Shown piece by piece: positions 1 to 8,711 of a DNA stretch of 64,000 nucleotides. A program made the position numbers and the translations under genes. Every line of letters starts with the position of its first letter. Within the stretch, counting starts at the first letter, position 1. Under the pieces are notes generated by a model, which was given only the letters and a program-made list of their open reading frames with translations, did not search any database and had not been told where the DNA came from. The stretch comes from Necropsobacter massiliensis. GTDB taxonomy: Bacteria; Pseudomonadota; Gammaproteobacteria; Enterobacterales; Pasteurellaceae. The DNA is taken from positions 1 through 64,000 of the forward strand of contig NZ_LN776186.1 of NCBI RefSeq assembly GCF_000827595.2, in the 5' to 3' direction.

Positions 1-65
1 AGCCAGCCCCAAGGGGGGGTGGTTTTTTCCAAATTTTCTGCGTTTCGGGGGGGGGACGCTACATA

Positions 66-473
66 TTAACCTCCCCCTTTCGGCTGACAAAAAGACTCCA
101 CCGCCGCAACACCAACCTCTTTAGCTGTTTCAACCAAGGCAGGCAGCGTCATATCCGCTTTTGCATCCAGCACCTCCAGCAACATCGGCAAACTGACACC
201 GGTTACAATATCCGTATTCTCACCTCGTACTGTCGCTACTCGACTCGCCGCGTTATAAGGGCTGCCGCCAAATAAATCCACTAAAAATAACACCGGTTCA
301 TTTTCCGGCAGTGTTGCAATAATCGCATTATATTTTTCCACTAAATGCTCCCCACCCTCGCCGGGCAGGAAAGTCACTATATGAGTATGTTCATCCTCGC
401 CGTACACCATCGCAGCGGAATTAACTAATTCCTGTGAAAATTTACCATGTGTCGCAACGATAATATGGGTCAT
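66..473 (-). CDS. manX: Mannose-type PTS EIIA domain, truncated end of ManX
   Basis: Cytoplasmic phosphocarrier of the mannose-family PTS: it takes phosphate from HPr-P on a histidine and passes it to the IIB domain. The first residues carry the expected ATHGKF phospho-histidine motif (about residues 8-13), and LFGGSPYNAA near residue 68 is typical of the family. ManX normally continues through an Ala/Pro-rich linker into a IIB domain (about 320 residues). Here the frame stops at residue 135 after a Gly-Gly-Gly end, inside very G/C-homopolymeric sequence at the window edge. This may be a true stand-alone EIIA, a frameshifted manX, or poor sequence at a contig end. It has a good promoter upstream, and the rest of manXYZ would lie to the left. 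Confidence 0.75.
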   Translation of the reverse strand: MTHIIVATHGKFSQELVNSAAMVYGEDEHTHIVTFLPGEGGEHLVEKYNAIIATLPENEPVLFLVDLFGGSPYNAASRVATVRGENTDIVTGVSLPMLLEVLDAKADMTLPALVETAKEVGVAAVESFCQPKGGG

Positions 474-520
474 TAATAACCTCCATTTAGATAGATTGAA
501 ATATCTGAAAAATCGTTTCA

Positions 521-562
521 GCTAATTAAGCAAAAACCAAAGCAAACGTTTGCTTAATTAGC
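521..562. promoter_or_regulatory. Nested dyad, probable repressor operator of manX
   Basis: Two overlapping symmetric elements lie just downstream of the candidate start point. One is a perfect 16-base palindrome AAGCAAACGTTTGCTT (540-555) with the central CG typical of LacI/GalR-family operators. The other is a 12-base inverted repeat, GCTAATTAAGCA (521-532) against TGCTTAATTAGC (551-562). The placement fits repression of the PTS operon. The regulator is unknown (a LacI-family protein or a Mlc/NagC-like protein). Confidence 0.5.
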
Positions 563-566
563 GCAA

Positions 567-594
567 AGTTTAATTCGTAGAGAATTCACGTCAA
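567..594 (-). promoter_or_regulatory. Candidate manX promoter
   Basis: On the minus strand a -35 box TTGACG (594-589) is followed after 16 bases by TAAACT (572-567). Transcription would start near 560-558 and run into manX. Found by eye, so the assignment is inference. Confidence 0.45.
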
Positions 595-611
595 ATATAT
601 TTTTTGAAATC

Positions 612-627
612 CGTGATCCCGATCAAA
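612..627 (-). promoter_or_regulatory. Candidate CRP site for manX
   Basis: CGTGA-N6-TCAAA resembles the CRP consensus TGTGA-N6-TCACA. Its centre is about 60 bases upstream of the inferred manX start point, the usual class I activator spacing. Weak sequence match, good position. Confidence 0.35.
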
Positions 628-779
628 TAAAAAACTATGATTTCTTTGATCATGCCGGCAGAAATAAACTCTAATAAAAATAAGGTGAACATAAAGTACA
701 GCATGTTTTATCAAACTATTAATCCGCACTTATCTGTTATTAAGAAAATAGGCATTCCACCGGTCGTCTGCTTACAGCG

Positions 780-1442
780 TTACCGGATAGCGCCGACGTC
801 GGACTTCACCGGACTCAGCCCTGCACGACTTAACTTGTTATTTAAATCAAATAATGCCCGCTCTTTTTCCGCGGCAGTCAATAAATTGACATGTTTATTC
901 AGCAACGCCGCGGCCAGATTCCAAAACAAAATCATATTCACCGAAAACCCGTCCTGTTTTAAACGAACATAACAGTTAGCCGCGCCGACCGCCTTAAACG
1001 CAGCAATACTGCCAATCCCGATTTTCGCAAGCAATCTTTCATGTTTAATGGACAAATTAGGCAATTCTTTAATGCGATTTTTCTTAGCTAACGCCTCAGC
1101 CAAACGCTGTGCTTTAATTTGTTCGATAGAAAGCAAAAGCAACTCGCGACAATAGTCTTTATTCTGCATAATCGCTTTCGGCAAGCGATAATAATTACCA
1201 ATATTCAAACCGATATTCTTAATTAAAGAAGAATAAGATACCGCGCCTTGACTTTCCAAATGAACAGCCAGTTCGGCTTCGGCACGTAAATAAAAATTGC
1301 CGTTTTGATATATGCCGAACATCAGGTCGTCCTTAAATAATCCGTAACCGGTAAATAAATTTCTGGCGGTGACATTACCGATAAGCTCGCTCAGCATCTG
1401 TCTGATTTCCAGTGTGTTTGCTTGTGTAACAGTCATCGTCAT
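780..1442 (-). CDS. tfoX: TfoX/Sxy competence regulator
   Basis: Sxy works with CRP to switch on the competence regulon (CRP-S promoters) for natural DNA uptake. The 220-residue protein has the two-part layout of the family: a TfoX N-terminal domain (about residues 10-105, with LFTGYGLFKDDLMFGI) and a helical C-terminal domain (about 115-205, with LPNLSIKHERLLAKIGI). Length is close to the H. influenzae protein. The start is supported by AAGGAGG about ten bases upstream. It is divergent from recA, as in H. influenzae. With the dense uptake sequences in this DNA, it argues for a transformable organism. Confidence 0.93.
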   Translation of the reverse strand: MTMTVTQANTLEIRQMLSELIGNVTARNLFTGYGLFKDDLMFGIYQNGNFYLRAEAELAVHLESQGAVSYSSLIKNIGLNIGNYYRLPKAIMQNKDYCRELLLLSIEQIKAQRLAEALAKKNRIKELPNLSIKHERLLAKIGIGSIAAFKAVGAANCYVRLKQDGFSVNMILFWNLAAALLNKHVNLLTAAEKERALFDLNNKLSRAGLSPVKSDVGAIR

Positions 1443-1538
1443 GGCACATTCCTCCTTGATTAAAAAAGCGACGAAATAATCTCTTATAGCATATAATTAT
1501 TTTTCACAGGGCACTTATTAACAAACAAATTATGAATT

Positions 1539-1554
1539 TGTGATACGGATCGTG
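1539..1554. promoter_or_regulatory. Possible CRP site upstream of tfoX
   Basis: TGTGA-TACGGA-TCGTG has one perfect CRP half-site and one poor half. It lies about 100 bases upstream of tfoX. CRP control of sxy is established in H. influenzae; this particular site is inference. Confidence 0.3.
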
Positions 1555-1738
1555 AAAATAGTATTTTTTGACTGCAAAACCGCAGTAAACTCGTCATAGC
1601 GGCTTGCTAATATGCTCGGTAATGCTAAACAATATGCAGCGAATGGATGCGCAACGGAATAATGAGCCTCCCATTGAGCAGATGTATTACACAATACACG
1701 AATTATTGAATAACAAGCTAAAAAGATCAAAATTTTGC

Positions 1739-1768
1739 TTGATACTGTATATCAATACAGTTAACATT
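1739..1768 (+). promoter_or_regulatory. recA promoter with LexA (SOS) box
   Basis: A perfect LexA box CTGT-N8-ACAG spans 1745-1760. It sits between a -35 TTGATA (1739-1744) and a weak -10 around 1763-1768. The arrangement nearly copies the E. coli recA promoter, where the SOS box overlaps the -35/-10 spacer. LexA repression relieved by DNA damage is therefore expected. Confidence 0.85.
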
Positions 1769-1809
1769 ATGCACAACTTAGGACAAACGATTTTGGCAGA
1801 GGTATGATA

Positions 1810-2883
1810 ATGGCAATGACTACGGAAGAAGAAAAAGCCAAAGCACTGGCGGCGGCATTAGGTCAGATTGAAAAACAATTCGGTAAAGGCTCAATTATGA
1901 AACTGGGCGAAACTCAAACCTTGGATGTAGAAGCCGTATCTACCGGTTCTCTCAGTCTAGATGTCGCATTAGGCATCGGTGGTTTGCCGATGGGGCGGAT
2001 TGTGGAGATTTTCGGGCCGGAATCTTCCGGTAAAACCACGCTGACCCTTTCAATTATTGCACAAGCGCAGAAAGAAGGAAAAACCTGCGCATTTATTGAT
2101 GCGGAACATGCGCTGGATCCGATTTATGCCGCAAAACTCGGTGTGGATGTCAAGGAATTGTTGGTTTCACAGCCTGATAACGGTGAGCAGGCGCTAGAAA
2201 TCTGCGATGCATTAGTCCGTTCCGGTGCGGTTGATGTGGTCATTGTGGACTCGGTGGCGGCATTAACGCCAAAAGCAGAAATTGAGGGCGATATGGGCGA
2301 CTCCCACATGGGCTTACAGGCGCGTTTAATGTCACAGGCATTACGTAAATTAACCGCGCAGATTAAAACCTCAAACTGTCTGGTTGTCTTTATTAACCAA
2401 ATCCGCATGAAAATCGGTGTCATGTTCGGTAATCCGGAAACCACGACCGGCGGTAACGCACTGAAATTCTATGCCTCCGTACGTCTGGATATTCGCCGTA
2501 CCGGTTCAATTAAAGACGGTGATCAAGTTATCGGTAACGAAACGCGGGTAAAAGTGGTAAAAAACAAAGTGGCGCCGCCATTCCGTCAGGCGGATTTCCA
2601 GATTCTGTACGGCGAAGGCATTTCAAAGAACGGCGAGCTGATTGAACTCGGCGTTAAACACAAACTGGTTGAGAAATCAGGAGCATGGTATTCCTATAAC
2701 GGTGAAAAAATTGGTCAAGGAAAAGCCAATGCGATGAAATGGTTAAACGAACATCCGGAACAAACCGCAGCGCTGGAAACCAAACTGCGCGCCGAATTAT
2801 TGGCAAATCCGGATAAAACCTTAATGGCAGATATTGAACAGGCAGAACAGGAAACCATCGCCGATACCGACAGCGATTTCTAA
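1810..2883 (+). CDS. recA: Recombinase RecA
   Basis: RecA forms filaments on single-stranded DNA, drives homologous strand exchange and stimulates LexA self-cleavage. It is also needed to integrate DNA taken up by transformation. The sequence is a full-length RecA: Walker A GPESSGKT at about residues 69-76, a Walker B ending VIVDSV, the L2-region [13 protein letters not shown], and an acidic tail ending TDSDF. I chose the ATG at 1810 because AGAGG (1798-1802) is 7 bases before it. The upstream in-frame ATG at 1804 would be one base from that site. This gives MAMTTEEEK, matching the family's usual N-terminus. It is followed by a terminator and recX. Confidence 0.97.
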   Translation: MAMTTEEEKAKALAAALGQIEKQFGKGSIMKLGETQTLDVEAVSTGSLSLDVALGIGGLPMGRIVEIFGPESSGKTTLTLSIIAQAQKEGKTCAFIDAEHALDPIYAAKLGVDVKELLVSQPDNGEQALEICDALVRSGAVDVVIVDSVAALTPKAEIEGDMGDSHMGLQARLMSQALRKLTAQIKTSNCLVVFINQIRMKIGVMFGNPETTTGGNALKFYASVRLDIRRTGSIKDGDQVIGNETRVKVVKNKVAPPFRQADFQILYGEGISKNGELIELGVKHKLVEKSGAWYSYNGEKIGQGKANAMKWLNEHPEQTAALETKLRAELLANPDKTLMADIEQAEQETIADTDSDF

Positions 2884-2892
2884 TGCAAACTG

Positions 2893-2921
2893 AAAAGTGC
2901 GGTTATTTTGACCGCACTTTT
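2893..2921. terminator. Inverted uptake-sequence pair after recA
   Basis: AAAAGTGCGGT (2893-2903) and ACCGCACTTTT (2911-2921) form an 11-bp stem with a 7-base loop and a T run. Two DNA uptake cores in opposite orientation make a Rho-independent terminator, a common Pasteurellaceae device. It may partly separate recA from recX. Confidence 0.75.
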
Positions 2922-2953
2922 GCTTGATATGATTAATCACACAGGAAAATAAG

Positions 2954-3412
2954 GTGTCCTCTTTAGCACTCGGTTATGTAGTCGGCTTACTTGCGCGACG
3001 TGAATACAGCGAATTCGAACTGCGCGGCAAAATGCAGGAAAAAGGCTTTTCCGAGCAGGAAATTACGCAAACATTAGCTTATTGTCAGCAAAAACGCTGG
3101 CAGAACGATAAACGCTTCTGTGAAAACTATGTACATATCCGTTCGCAACGTGGCTATGGCATAAATCGAATCAAGCAGGAATTGTGCCAGCTTAAAGGTA
3201 TTCAAAACGATACGATCAATGAGGTATTGTCAGAAAGCGAAATCGACTGGCAGGCGCTAGCGCTATCAGTATTACGCAAAAAATTTCCCGACTACGCCAC
3301 CGCACAGGATTATAAATCCAAACAAAAAATCTGGCGCTATATGTTATCGCACGGATTTAGCGCAGAGCAATTTACCCCGCTGGTTGGACACTATGAAGAA
3401 GATCCGTGCTAA
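2954..3412 (+). CDS. recX: RecA regulatory protein RecX
   Basis: RecX binds RecA filaments and limits their extension and coprotease activity. The 152-residue, helix-rich protein shows the family pattern: LLARREYSEFELRGKMQEKG near the start, then repeated three-helix modules with RSQRGYGINRIKQEL. It begins with GTG at 2954, with AGGA (2943-2946) upstream. No ATG fits the conserved N-terminus better. Its position directly after recA is conserved in many gammaproteobacteria. Confidence 0.92.
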   Translation: MSSLALGYVVGLLARREYSEFELRGKMQEKGFSEQEITQTLAYCQQKRWQNDKRFCENYVHIRSQRGYGINRIKQELCQLKGIQNDTINEVLSESEIDWQALALSVLRKKFPDYATAQDYKSKQKIWRYMLSHGFSAEQFTPLVGHYEEDPC

Positions 3413-3429
3413 GCGGTCTTTGGGTAATC

Positions 3430-3680
3430 AAACAGTCTTGCGGAACATCAATCCGCATGATTTGATGAACTCGCTCAAACTGCCGGTTTTACCATGATGT
3501 CGCTGTTATAGATCACGCTTGTCAACATACATCATTTATTGGTTATATCCGGAGATTAATGTCATTAACGTGAACAAATTTAGTCACTGGCAAACCGCGC
3601 CGCAAGACATTTTCCGCGCGCTTACCACGCGCGCGGCACAGGTAAAGCCATCGCCTTTATTTCTACGTTAAAATAGCACC
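3430..3680 (+). pseudogene. Probable decayed hflX (ribosome-associated GTPase) remnant
   Basis: This recX-proS gap has no intact frame, but short pieces in shifting frames read, in order, like HflX: a PHD / FDELAQTAGFT piece (3453-3494), a TSFIGYIRR piece (3529-3552), and an FSHWQTAPQ piece (3579-3605). Intact HflX has (L)-x-E-F-x-x-L-A-x-S-A-G, then the FIGSGK region, then F-x-H-x-L-(T/S)-P-x-Q. Stops and frameshifts separate the pieces. The match is by eye against remembered family sequence and no GTPase motif survives, so this stays a hypothesis. The rest of the gap holds one lone uptake core near 3680. Confidence 0.35.
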
Positions 3681-3803
3681 GCACTTAACCTTAAACCGAG
3701 AAATATTCCGCCCAAATTCCGCTATTCTACTTTGTACAAACCTCACGCGGTGATACACTATCGCCAATTTTTTTAACTCAAATCAGATGAAACAGGAATA
3801 AGA

Positions 3804-5519
3804 ATGCGCGCGAGTAACTATTTGTTTTCGACTTTAAAAGAAACCCCGAACGACGCCCAAGTAGTCAGTCATCAATTGATGCTGCGAGCTGGTATGGTGC
3901 GGCCTTTGGCATCAGGGCTGTATAATTGGCTGCCGACCGGATTACGGGTGTTGAAAAAAGTGGAAAATATTATCCGTGAGGAAATGAACAAGAGCGGAGC
4001 CATTGAAGTGGAAATGCCAGTAGTACAGCCGGGCGAGCTGTGGCAGGAATCGGGGCGCTGGGAGCAATACGGACCGGAGCTATTGCGTTTTTCCGATCGC
4101 GGAAACCGTGATTTCGTGTTAGGACCAACACATGAAGAAGTGATTACCGATTTGGTTCGCCGCGAAGTAAGTTCTTATAAACAATTGCCGTTGAATTTAT
4201 ACCAGTTCCAAACCAAATTCCGTGATGAAGTACGCCCGCGTTTCGGCGTAATGCGCAGCCGCGAGTTTCTAATGAAAGATGCCTATTCTTTCCACACCAG
4301 TCGTGAAAGCCTACAGCAAACCTATGCGGTGATGTATCAAACTTACAGTAATATTTTCAGCCGGCTGGGGCTGGATTTTCGCGCGGTTCAGGCAGATACT
4401 GGTTCTATCGGTGGCAGCGCATCGCACGAATTTCAGGTTTTGGCACAAAGTGGCGAAGACGATATCGTCTTCTCGACCCAATCTGATTTCGCCGCCAATA
4501 TCGAACTGGCGGAAGCCATTGCAAGCGGTGAACGCCAAGCGGCAACGGCAACCATGGAATTAGTGGACACACCGAATGCAAAAACCATCGCCGCCCTAGT
4601 GGAACAATTCAATCTGCCGATTGAAAAAACGGTCAAAACCCTGATTGTCAAAGGCGCAACGGAAGAACACCCATTGGTTGCACTGATTATCCGTGGCGAT
4701 CACGAATTAAATGAAGTTAAAGCACAAAAACTCACATTAGTCGCCGAACCGTTGGAATTTGCCGACGAGGCGGACATCAAACGCAAAATCGGCGCCGGTG
4801 TCGGTTCTCTGGGACCGGTAAATCTGCCAATTCCGGCGATTATCGACCGTAGCGTCGCCATAATGAGCGATTTCGGTGCCGGCGCGAATATCGACGGCAA
4901 ACATTATTTCAATATCAACTGGGAACGTGACGTCGCCCTGCCGCAAATCGCAGACTTGCGCAATGTGGTGGAAGGCGACATCAGCCCAGACGGCAAAGGA
5001 ACATTATTGATTAAACGTGGCATTGAAGTGGGTCATATTTTCCAGCTGGGCACAAAATATTCCGAAGCAATGAATGCCGCAGTACAGGGCGAAGACGGTC
5101 GCCTGCAAGCAATGATGATGGGATGCTACGGCATCGGGGTCAGCCGTGTGGTTGCCGCCGCTATTGAGCAAAGCCACGATGAACGCGGGATTATCTGGCC
5201 GACAGATGCTATCGCACCGTTTACCGTCGCGATTGTGCCGATGAATATGCATAAATCGGAAAGTGTGCGTCAATACTGCGAAACGTTATACCGCACTTTA
5301 ATTGAACAAGGAATCGATGTGATCTTTGATGATCGCAAAGAACGCCCGGGCGTTATGTTTGCGGATATGGAACTCATCGGCGTGCCTCACATGCTGGTGA
5401 TTGGTGAAAAAAATCTGGCGAACGGCGAGATCGAATATAAAAACCGCCGTAGTGGCGAAAAACAGATGATCAACAAAGATCAATCAGTTGATTTTATTCA
5501 CACACAGCTTAATGCCTAA
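3804..5519 (+). CDS. proS: Prolyl-tRNA synthetase
   Basis: Class II aminoacyl-tRNA synthetase charging tRNA-Pro. At 571 residues it is the bacterial form, with the editing insertion between catalytic motifs 2 and 3. Visible landmarks are [19 protein letters not shown] near residue 30, the motif 2 region [17 protein letters not shown] around 140, the INS editing domain at about 220-400, [11 protein letters not shown] (motif 3 region) near 440, and the anticodon-binding domain at the C-terminus with [17 protein letters not shown]. The ATG at 3804 follows AGGAATAAGA. Monocistronic, closed by a strong hairpin. Confidence 0.97.
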   Translation: MRASNYLFSTLKETPNDAQVVSHQLMLRAGMVRPLASGLYNWLPTGLRVLKKVENIIREEMNKSGAIEVEMPVVQPGELWQESGRWEQYGPELLRFSDRGNRDFVLGPTHEEVITDLVRREVSSYKQLPLNLYQFQTKFRDEVRPRFGVMRSREFLMKDAYSFHTSRESLQQTYAVMYQTYSNIFSRLGLDFRAVQADTGSIGGSASHEFQVLAQSGEDDIVFSTQSDFAANIELAEAIASGERQAATATMELVDTPNAKTIAALVEQFNLPIEKTVKTLIVKGATEEHPLVALIIRGDHELNEVKAQKLTLVAEPLEFADEADIKRKIGAGVGSLGPVNLPIPAIIDRSVAIMSDFGAGANIDGKHYFNINWERDVALPQIADLRNVVEGDISPDGKGTLLIKRGIEVGHIFQLGTKYSEAMNAAVQGEDGRLQAMMMGCYGIGVSRVVAAAIEQSHDERGIIWPTDAIAPFTVAIVPMNMHKSESVRQYCETLYRTLIEQGIDVIFDDRKERPGVMFADMELIGVPHMLVIGEKNLANGEIEYKNRRSGEKQMINKDQSVDFIHTQLNA

Positions 5520-5626
5520 ACGTAAAATCGCTTTCTTAAAAAGGCAATCTTTTTATGTGCGCGAGGTGTTTATTTAACCGAGCGGCAACTTCGGATTGCC
5601 TTAGGCAAGATAAGCTCTGTCGACTT

Positions 5627-5697
5627 AAAAGTGCGGTGCAAAATTGCGGCATTTTCAGTATTTGCCGCAAAATAATGAAAATGTTCACCGCACTTTT
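5627..5697. terminator. Nested bidirectional terminator between proS and potD
   Basis: An outer inverted uptake pair, AAAAGTGCGGTG (5627-5638) against CACCGCACTTTT (5686-5697), encloses an inner stem TTGCGGCA (5644-5651) against TGCCGCAA (5663-5670). It separates convergent genes and ends in T runs on both strands. Confidence 0.7.
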
Positions 5698-5715
5698 ACC
5701 AACACTCGATAGCGA

Positions 5716-6765
5716 TTAATGGGTTTTCAGTTTATTCCAATATTTTTCATAAATATCCACCGCCTCGCCCACATCGCTTTGCAGAACGCCTTTTTCGACC
5801 TCCGCCGCCGGCGGGAATAATACCGGATTGTTAACTAATGCTGGATCAAGCAATGCTTTCACGCCTTCGTTCGGCATAGAAAAGCCCATACGTTCAATCA
5901 CCACTTTGGCGCTTTCCGGACGCAGTAAGAAATCAATAAATTTATAGGCATTTTCCACATTCTTGGCACTTTGCGGAATGGCGTAATTGTCCATCCAAAA
6001 AATCGCCCCTTCCTGCGGATAAATAAAACGAATATTCGGATTTTCTTTATTTCCCAAATAAGCCGAACCGTTCCAGATCATACCCAATGCCACTTCGCCC
6101 TGCACATAAGGCACTTCCGGCGAATCGGAATTAAACACTTGCACGTTCGGCATTAATTTTAGCAACCGTTCATAGGCAGATTTGATCTCACTTTCGTTGG
6201 TGCTATTCGGTGATTTGCCGTCCAGCAGCAGCGCAATATGAAACACTTCGCGCGCGTCGCTAGTCAGCAGTACTTTGCCCTTATATTCCGGTTTCCACAA
6301 ATCCGCCCAGCTCGTCACCTGCTGCGGATTGATATCTTCCGCATTCACACCAATGCCGGTTAACCCGTAAACATAAGGCAGCGAATACTGATTGCCGGGA
6401 TCAAATTCCTTGTTTAATAAATGCGCTGGGATCTGCTTGAAATTGCTCAGTTTATGCTGATCCAGCGGCTGTAGCATGCCTTCTTTCGCCATTTTGCCCA
6501 CATAATAGCTGGACGGAAAAACCAAATCATAGCCTGAGTTCTGGGAAATCAGTTTCAGTTTGGCATACATTTCCTCGTTGCTTTCAAAGGTGGAATAAAT
6601 CACTTCAATGCCGGTTTCTTGAGTAAATTCCGCGATCAGCGTGGACGGAATATAGTCAGTCCAGTTATATACATACAGTTTTTCTTTGGCAAAGCTCAGC
6701 GTAGAAAAAAGGGCGAGAGTCATCAGGAAAAGAGATTTAGATAAGGTTGCAAAGATTTTTTTCAA
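5716..6765 (-). CDS. potD: Spermidine/putrescine-binding periplasmic protein, PotD family
   Basis: Substrate-binding component of a polyamine ABC importer (PotABCD type). The mature protein begins [14 protein letters not shown], the hallmark of PotD/PotF, and contains [10 protein letters not shown] and [10 protein letters not shown], typical of the polyamine pocket. I place the start at a TTG (6765-6763): GGAGGA (6778-6773) is 7 bases upstream, and the result is a clean signal peptide (KK, hydrophobic core, SFA cleavage near residue 26) and 349 residues, the normal length. An upstream ATG at 6792 would put charged residues before the signal. It stands alone, without potABC, and diverges from a polyamine-oxidase-like gene. 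Confidence 0.88.
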   Translation of the reverse strand: MKKIFATLSKSLFLMTLALFSTLSFAKEKLYVYNWTDYIPSTLIAEFTQETGIEVIYSTFESNEEMYAKLKLISQNSGYDLVFPSSYYVGKMAKEGMLQPLDQHKLSNFKQIPAHLLNKEFDPGNQYSLPYVYGLTGIGVNAEDINPQQVTSWADLWKPEYKGKVLLTSDAREVFHIALLLDGKSPNSTNESEIKSAYERLLKLMPNVQVFNSDSPEVPYVQGEVALGMIWNGSAYLGNKENPNIRFIYPQEGAIFWMDNYAIPQSAKNVENAYKFIDFLLRPESAKVVIERMGFSMPNEGVKALLDPALVNNPVLFPPAAEVEKGVLQSDVGEAVDIYEKYWNKLKTH

Positions 6766-7027
6766 TTTATAGTCCTCCAAAGCCTTTGGCAAGGCAAAGT
6801 GCGGTTAAAAATAAGGCGGTTTTGACAAACGCCGATCGAATCACAATTCGGCGCTAAGTATAACAAATATTAACCGATTTTATAGTGAAAGATTTGACAT
6901 CTCTTGCAATCGGAGTAAGATTCGCCTGACCTGTCGCATGCTGTGTGTTTTAAAGCTGGTCTGTGGCGGTCAAGCGAAAACATCAATAATGTCATAATCA
7001 ATAGTCCCCAATATTTATCAAGGTTTT

Positions 7028-8326
7028 ATGCTGCTTACCTATTCACATCAAGATCATGTCCGCTCTTATTATTCCGAAACCCGCAATCTGCATCTCCAAC
7101 TTGCGCCGTTGGTTCACCGACAATCCGCCGATGTGTGCATTGTCGGCGCCGGTTTTTTCGGCTTATCTGCCGCCCTTGAGCTTGCCGAGCAAGGCAAAAG
7201 CGTGATTGTGTTGGAAGGTGCCAGAGTGGGATTCGGCGCCTCCGGTCGTAGCGGCGGTCAGGCGATTAACGGCTTTGAAGACGGCATTGACGAATACGTC
7301 AGACAAGTCGGCTTTGAAACCGCCGAAAAACTCTGGAAAATGTCGCTGGAAGCCATTGATATTATTGATGAGCGTATTAAAAAATACCACATTCAATGCG
7401 ACTGGCGCAAAGGCTATGCCACACTGGCGTTAAATCACCGCCGGCTGGATGATCTGATCGCCGTGGAACAAACCAGCCGGGAATTGTTCGGGTATGCCAA
7501 TATGCAGCTTTGGGATAAAGCGAAACTAGAACAGCATCTAGGCAGCCACATTTATCAAGGTGCGCTATTCGACAGCAATTCCGGTCATCTGCATCCGCTG
7601 AATTATTGTCTTGGCTTAGCCCGAGCCTGTCTGGATTTAGGCGTGCAGATTTATGAGCAATCGCCGGTTATCGACCTGCGCATCGGTAAAACCAAAGTGA
7701 AAGTGAAAACCGAAACCACCTCGGTGATCGCCAAAGACGTGGTATTAGCCACCAACGCCTATATCACCGCGTTGCCGAAAGGGATCCATCACGGTATTGC
7801 AAAAAAAATTCTGCCGGTAGAAAGCTTTATTATCGCCACCGAACCGCTGGATCAGAAAACCGCAGACAGCGTAATCAATAACGGCATGTCCGTCTGTGAC
7901 AATAATTATTTGCTGGATTATTACCGTTTAAGCGCGGACAACCGCCTGTTGTTCGGCAGCGATTCCAGTTCCGAACATCATATGATCGACATTATGCGGC
8001 AAAATATGCTGAAGGTTTTTCCACAGCTGGAAAATGTCAAAATTGATTACGGCTGGGGCGGACCTATCGATATGACGATTAACGCCAATCCGCATTTCGG
8101 GCGCATCGCACCGAATATTTACTTCGCGCAAGGCTATTCCGGTCACGGTGTCGCCCTGACCGGTCTGGCGGGCAGAATTATCGCAGAAGCAATCGCCGGC
8201 AACGACGAACGCCTACGCACCTTTGAGGTACTCAAAGTGCCAACCGTACGCGGCGGACGTTTAAGCAAAAAAGCGGCGTTATTTATCGGCACCAATTATT
8301 ATCGATTTTTAGATAAATATCGCTGA
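7028..8326 (+). CDS. FAD-dependent amine oxidase, PuuB/OrdL-like
   Basis: DAO-family flavoprotein like gamma-glutamylputrescine oxidase (PuuB), which oxidises gamma-glutamyl-putrescine to an aldehyde. The ADP-binding fold is plain: VCIVGAGFFGLSAALELAEQG at about residues 37-57, GFGASGRSGGQAINGFE near 80, and a C-terminal FAD contact FAQGYSGHGVALTGL near 378. The 432-residue length fits. No other puu gene is present in the window. Its divergence from potD suggests polyamine salvage, and I recall a similar pairing in H. influenzae. Substrate is inferred from family and neighbour. Confidence 0.8.
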   Translation: MLLTYSHQDHVRSYYSETRNLHLQLAPLVHRQSADVCIVGAGFFGLSAALELAEQGKSVIVLEGARVGFGASGRSGGQAINGFEDGIDEYVRQVGFETAEKLWKMSLEAIDIIDERIKKYHIQCDWRKGYATLALNHRRLDDLIAVEQTSRELFGYANMQLWDKAKLEQHLGSHIYQGALFDSNSGHLHPLNYCLGLARACLDLGVQIYEQSPVIDLRIGKTKVKVKTETTSVIAKDVVLATNAYITALPKGIHHGIAKKILPVESFIIATEPLDQKTADSVINNGMSVCDNNYLLDYYRLSADNRLLFGSDSSSEHHMIDIMRQNMLKVFPQLENVKIDYGWGGPIDMTINANPHFGRIAPNIYFAQGYSGHGVALTGLAGRIIAEAIAGNDERLRTFEVLKVPTVRGGRLSKKAALFIGTNYYRFLDKYR

Positions 8327-8394
8327 TACCGCCACGGCGAAAAACGACAAAAACCAACGATTTTTCACCGCACTTTTATTCTCCTGTGATAATA

Positions 8395-8431
8395 ACGCCG
8401 TAGTAACAGTTGCTCCCAAACGCTACGGCGT
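8395..8431. repeat. Inverted repeat in the 8327-8711 gap
   Basis: ACGCCGTAG (8395-8403) and CTACGGCGT (8423-8431) form a 9-bp stem with a 19-base loop and no T tail. The 385-base gap otherwise holds one uptake core (near 8370) and, at its right end, the dtnK control region. No gene was recognised in it. Confidence 0.4.
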
Positions 8432-8633
8432 CTATTCGCCCGTTCATCACATCCATAGCATACGACGTATATCGCACCGCATGCCAGCGGCGCCATTTTT
8501 AACATATCAATGAACTTGGCTTAATTTCGCCCGCCTATTCCGTTTCTTCCTTTCGACCAGATTAAATTATTGCTGAAATAAAACCCTTGCCAATTGATTA
8601 TAAAAAATCAAATAGATTATTTTTAGTCATTAT

Positions 8634-8676
8634 TGTGATCCGCATCACTGTTTACTATAAAAAATTTCTATATACT
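8634..8676 (+). promoter_or_regulatory. CRP-dependent promoter for the D-threonate cluster
   Basis: TGTGA-TCCGCA-TCACT (8634-8649) is a near-consensus CRP site. A good -10, TATACT, lies at 8671-8676. The predicted start near 8683 puts the CRP centre at about -41.5, the class II activation position, and no convincing -35 is present. Catabolite-controlled expression is a strong inference. Confidence 0.65.
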
Positions 8677-8711
8677 TTTTTCCAGTTTAAACCGAGTGGC
8701 AAAGTGTCTTT

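Noticed and set aside
637-972. 111-codon plus-strand frame over the tfoX 3-prime end
   Set aside because: Antisense to tfoX, no ribosome site, no recognisable protein; a shadow frame.
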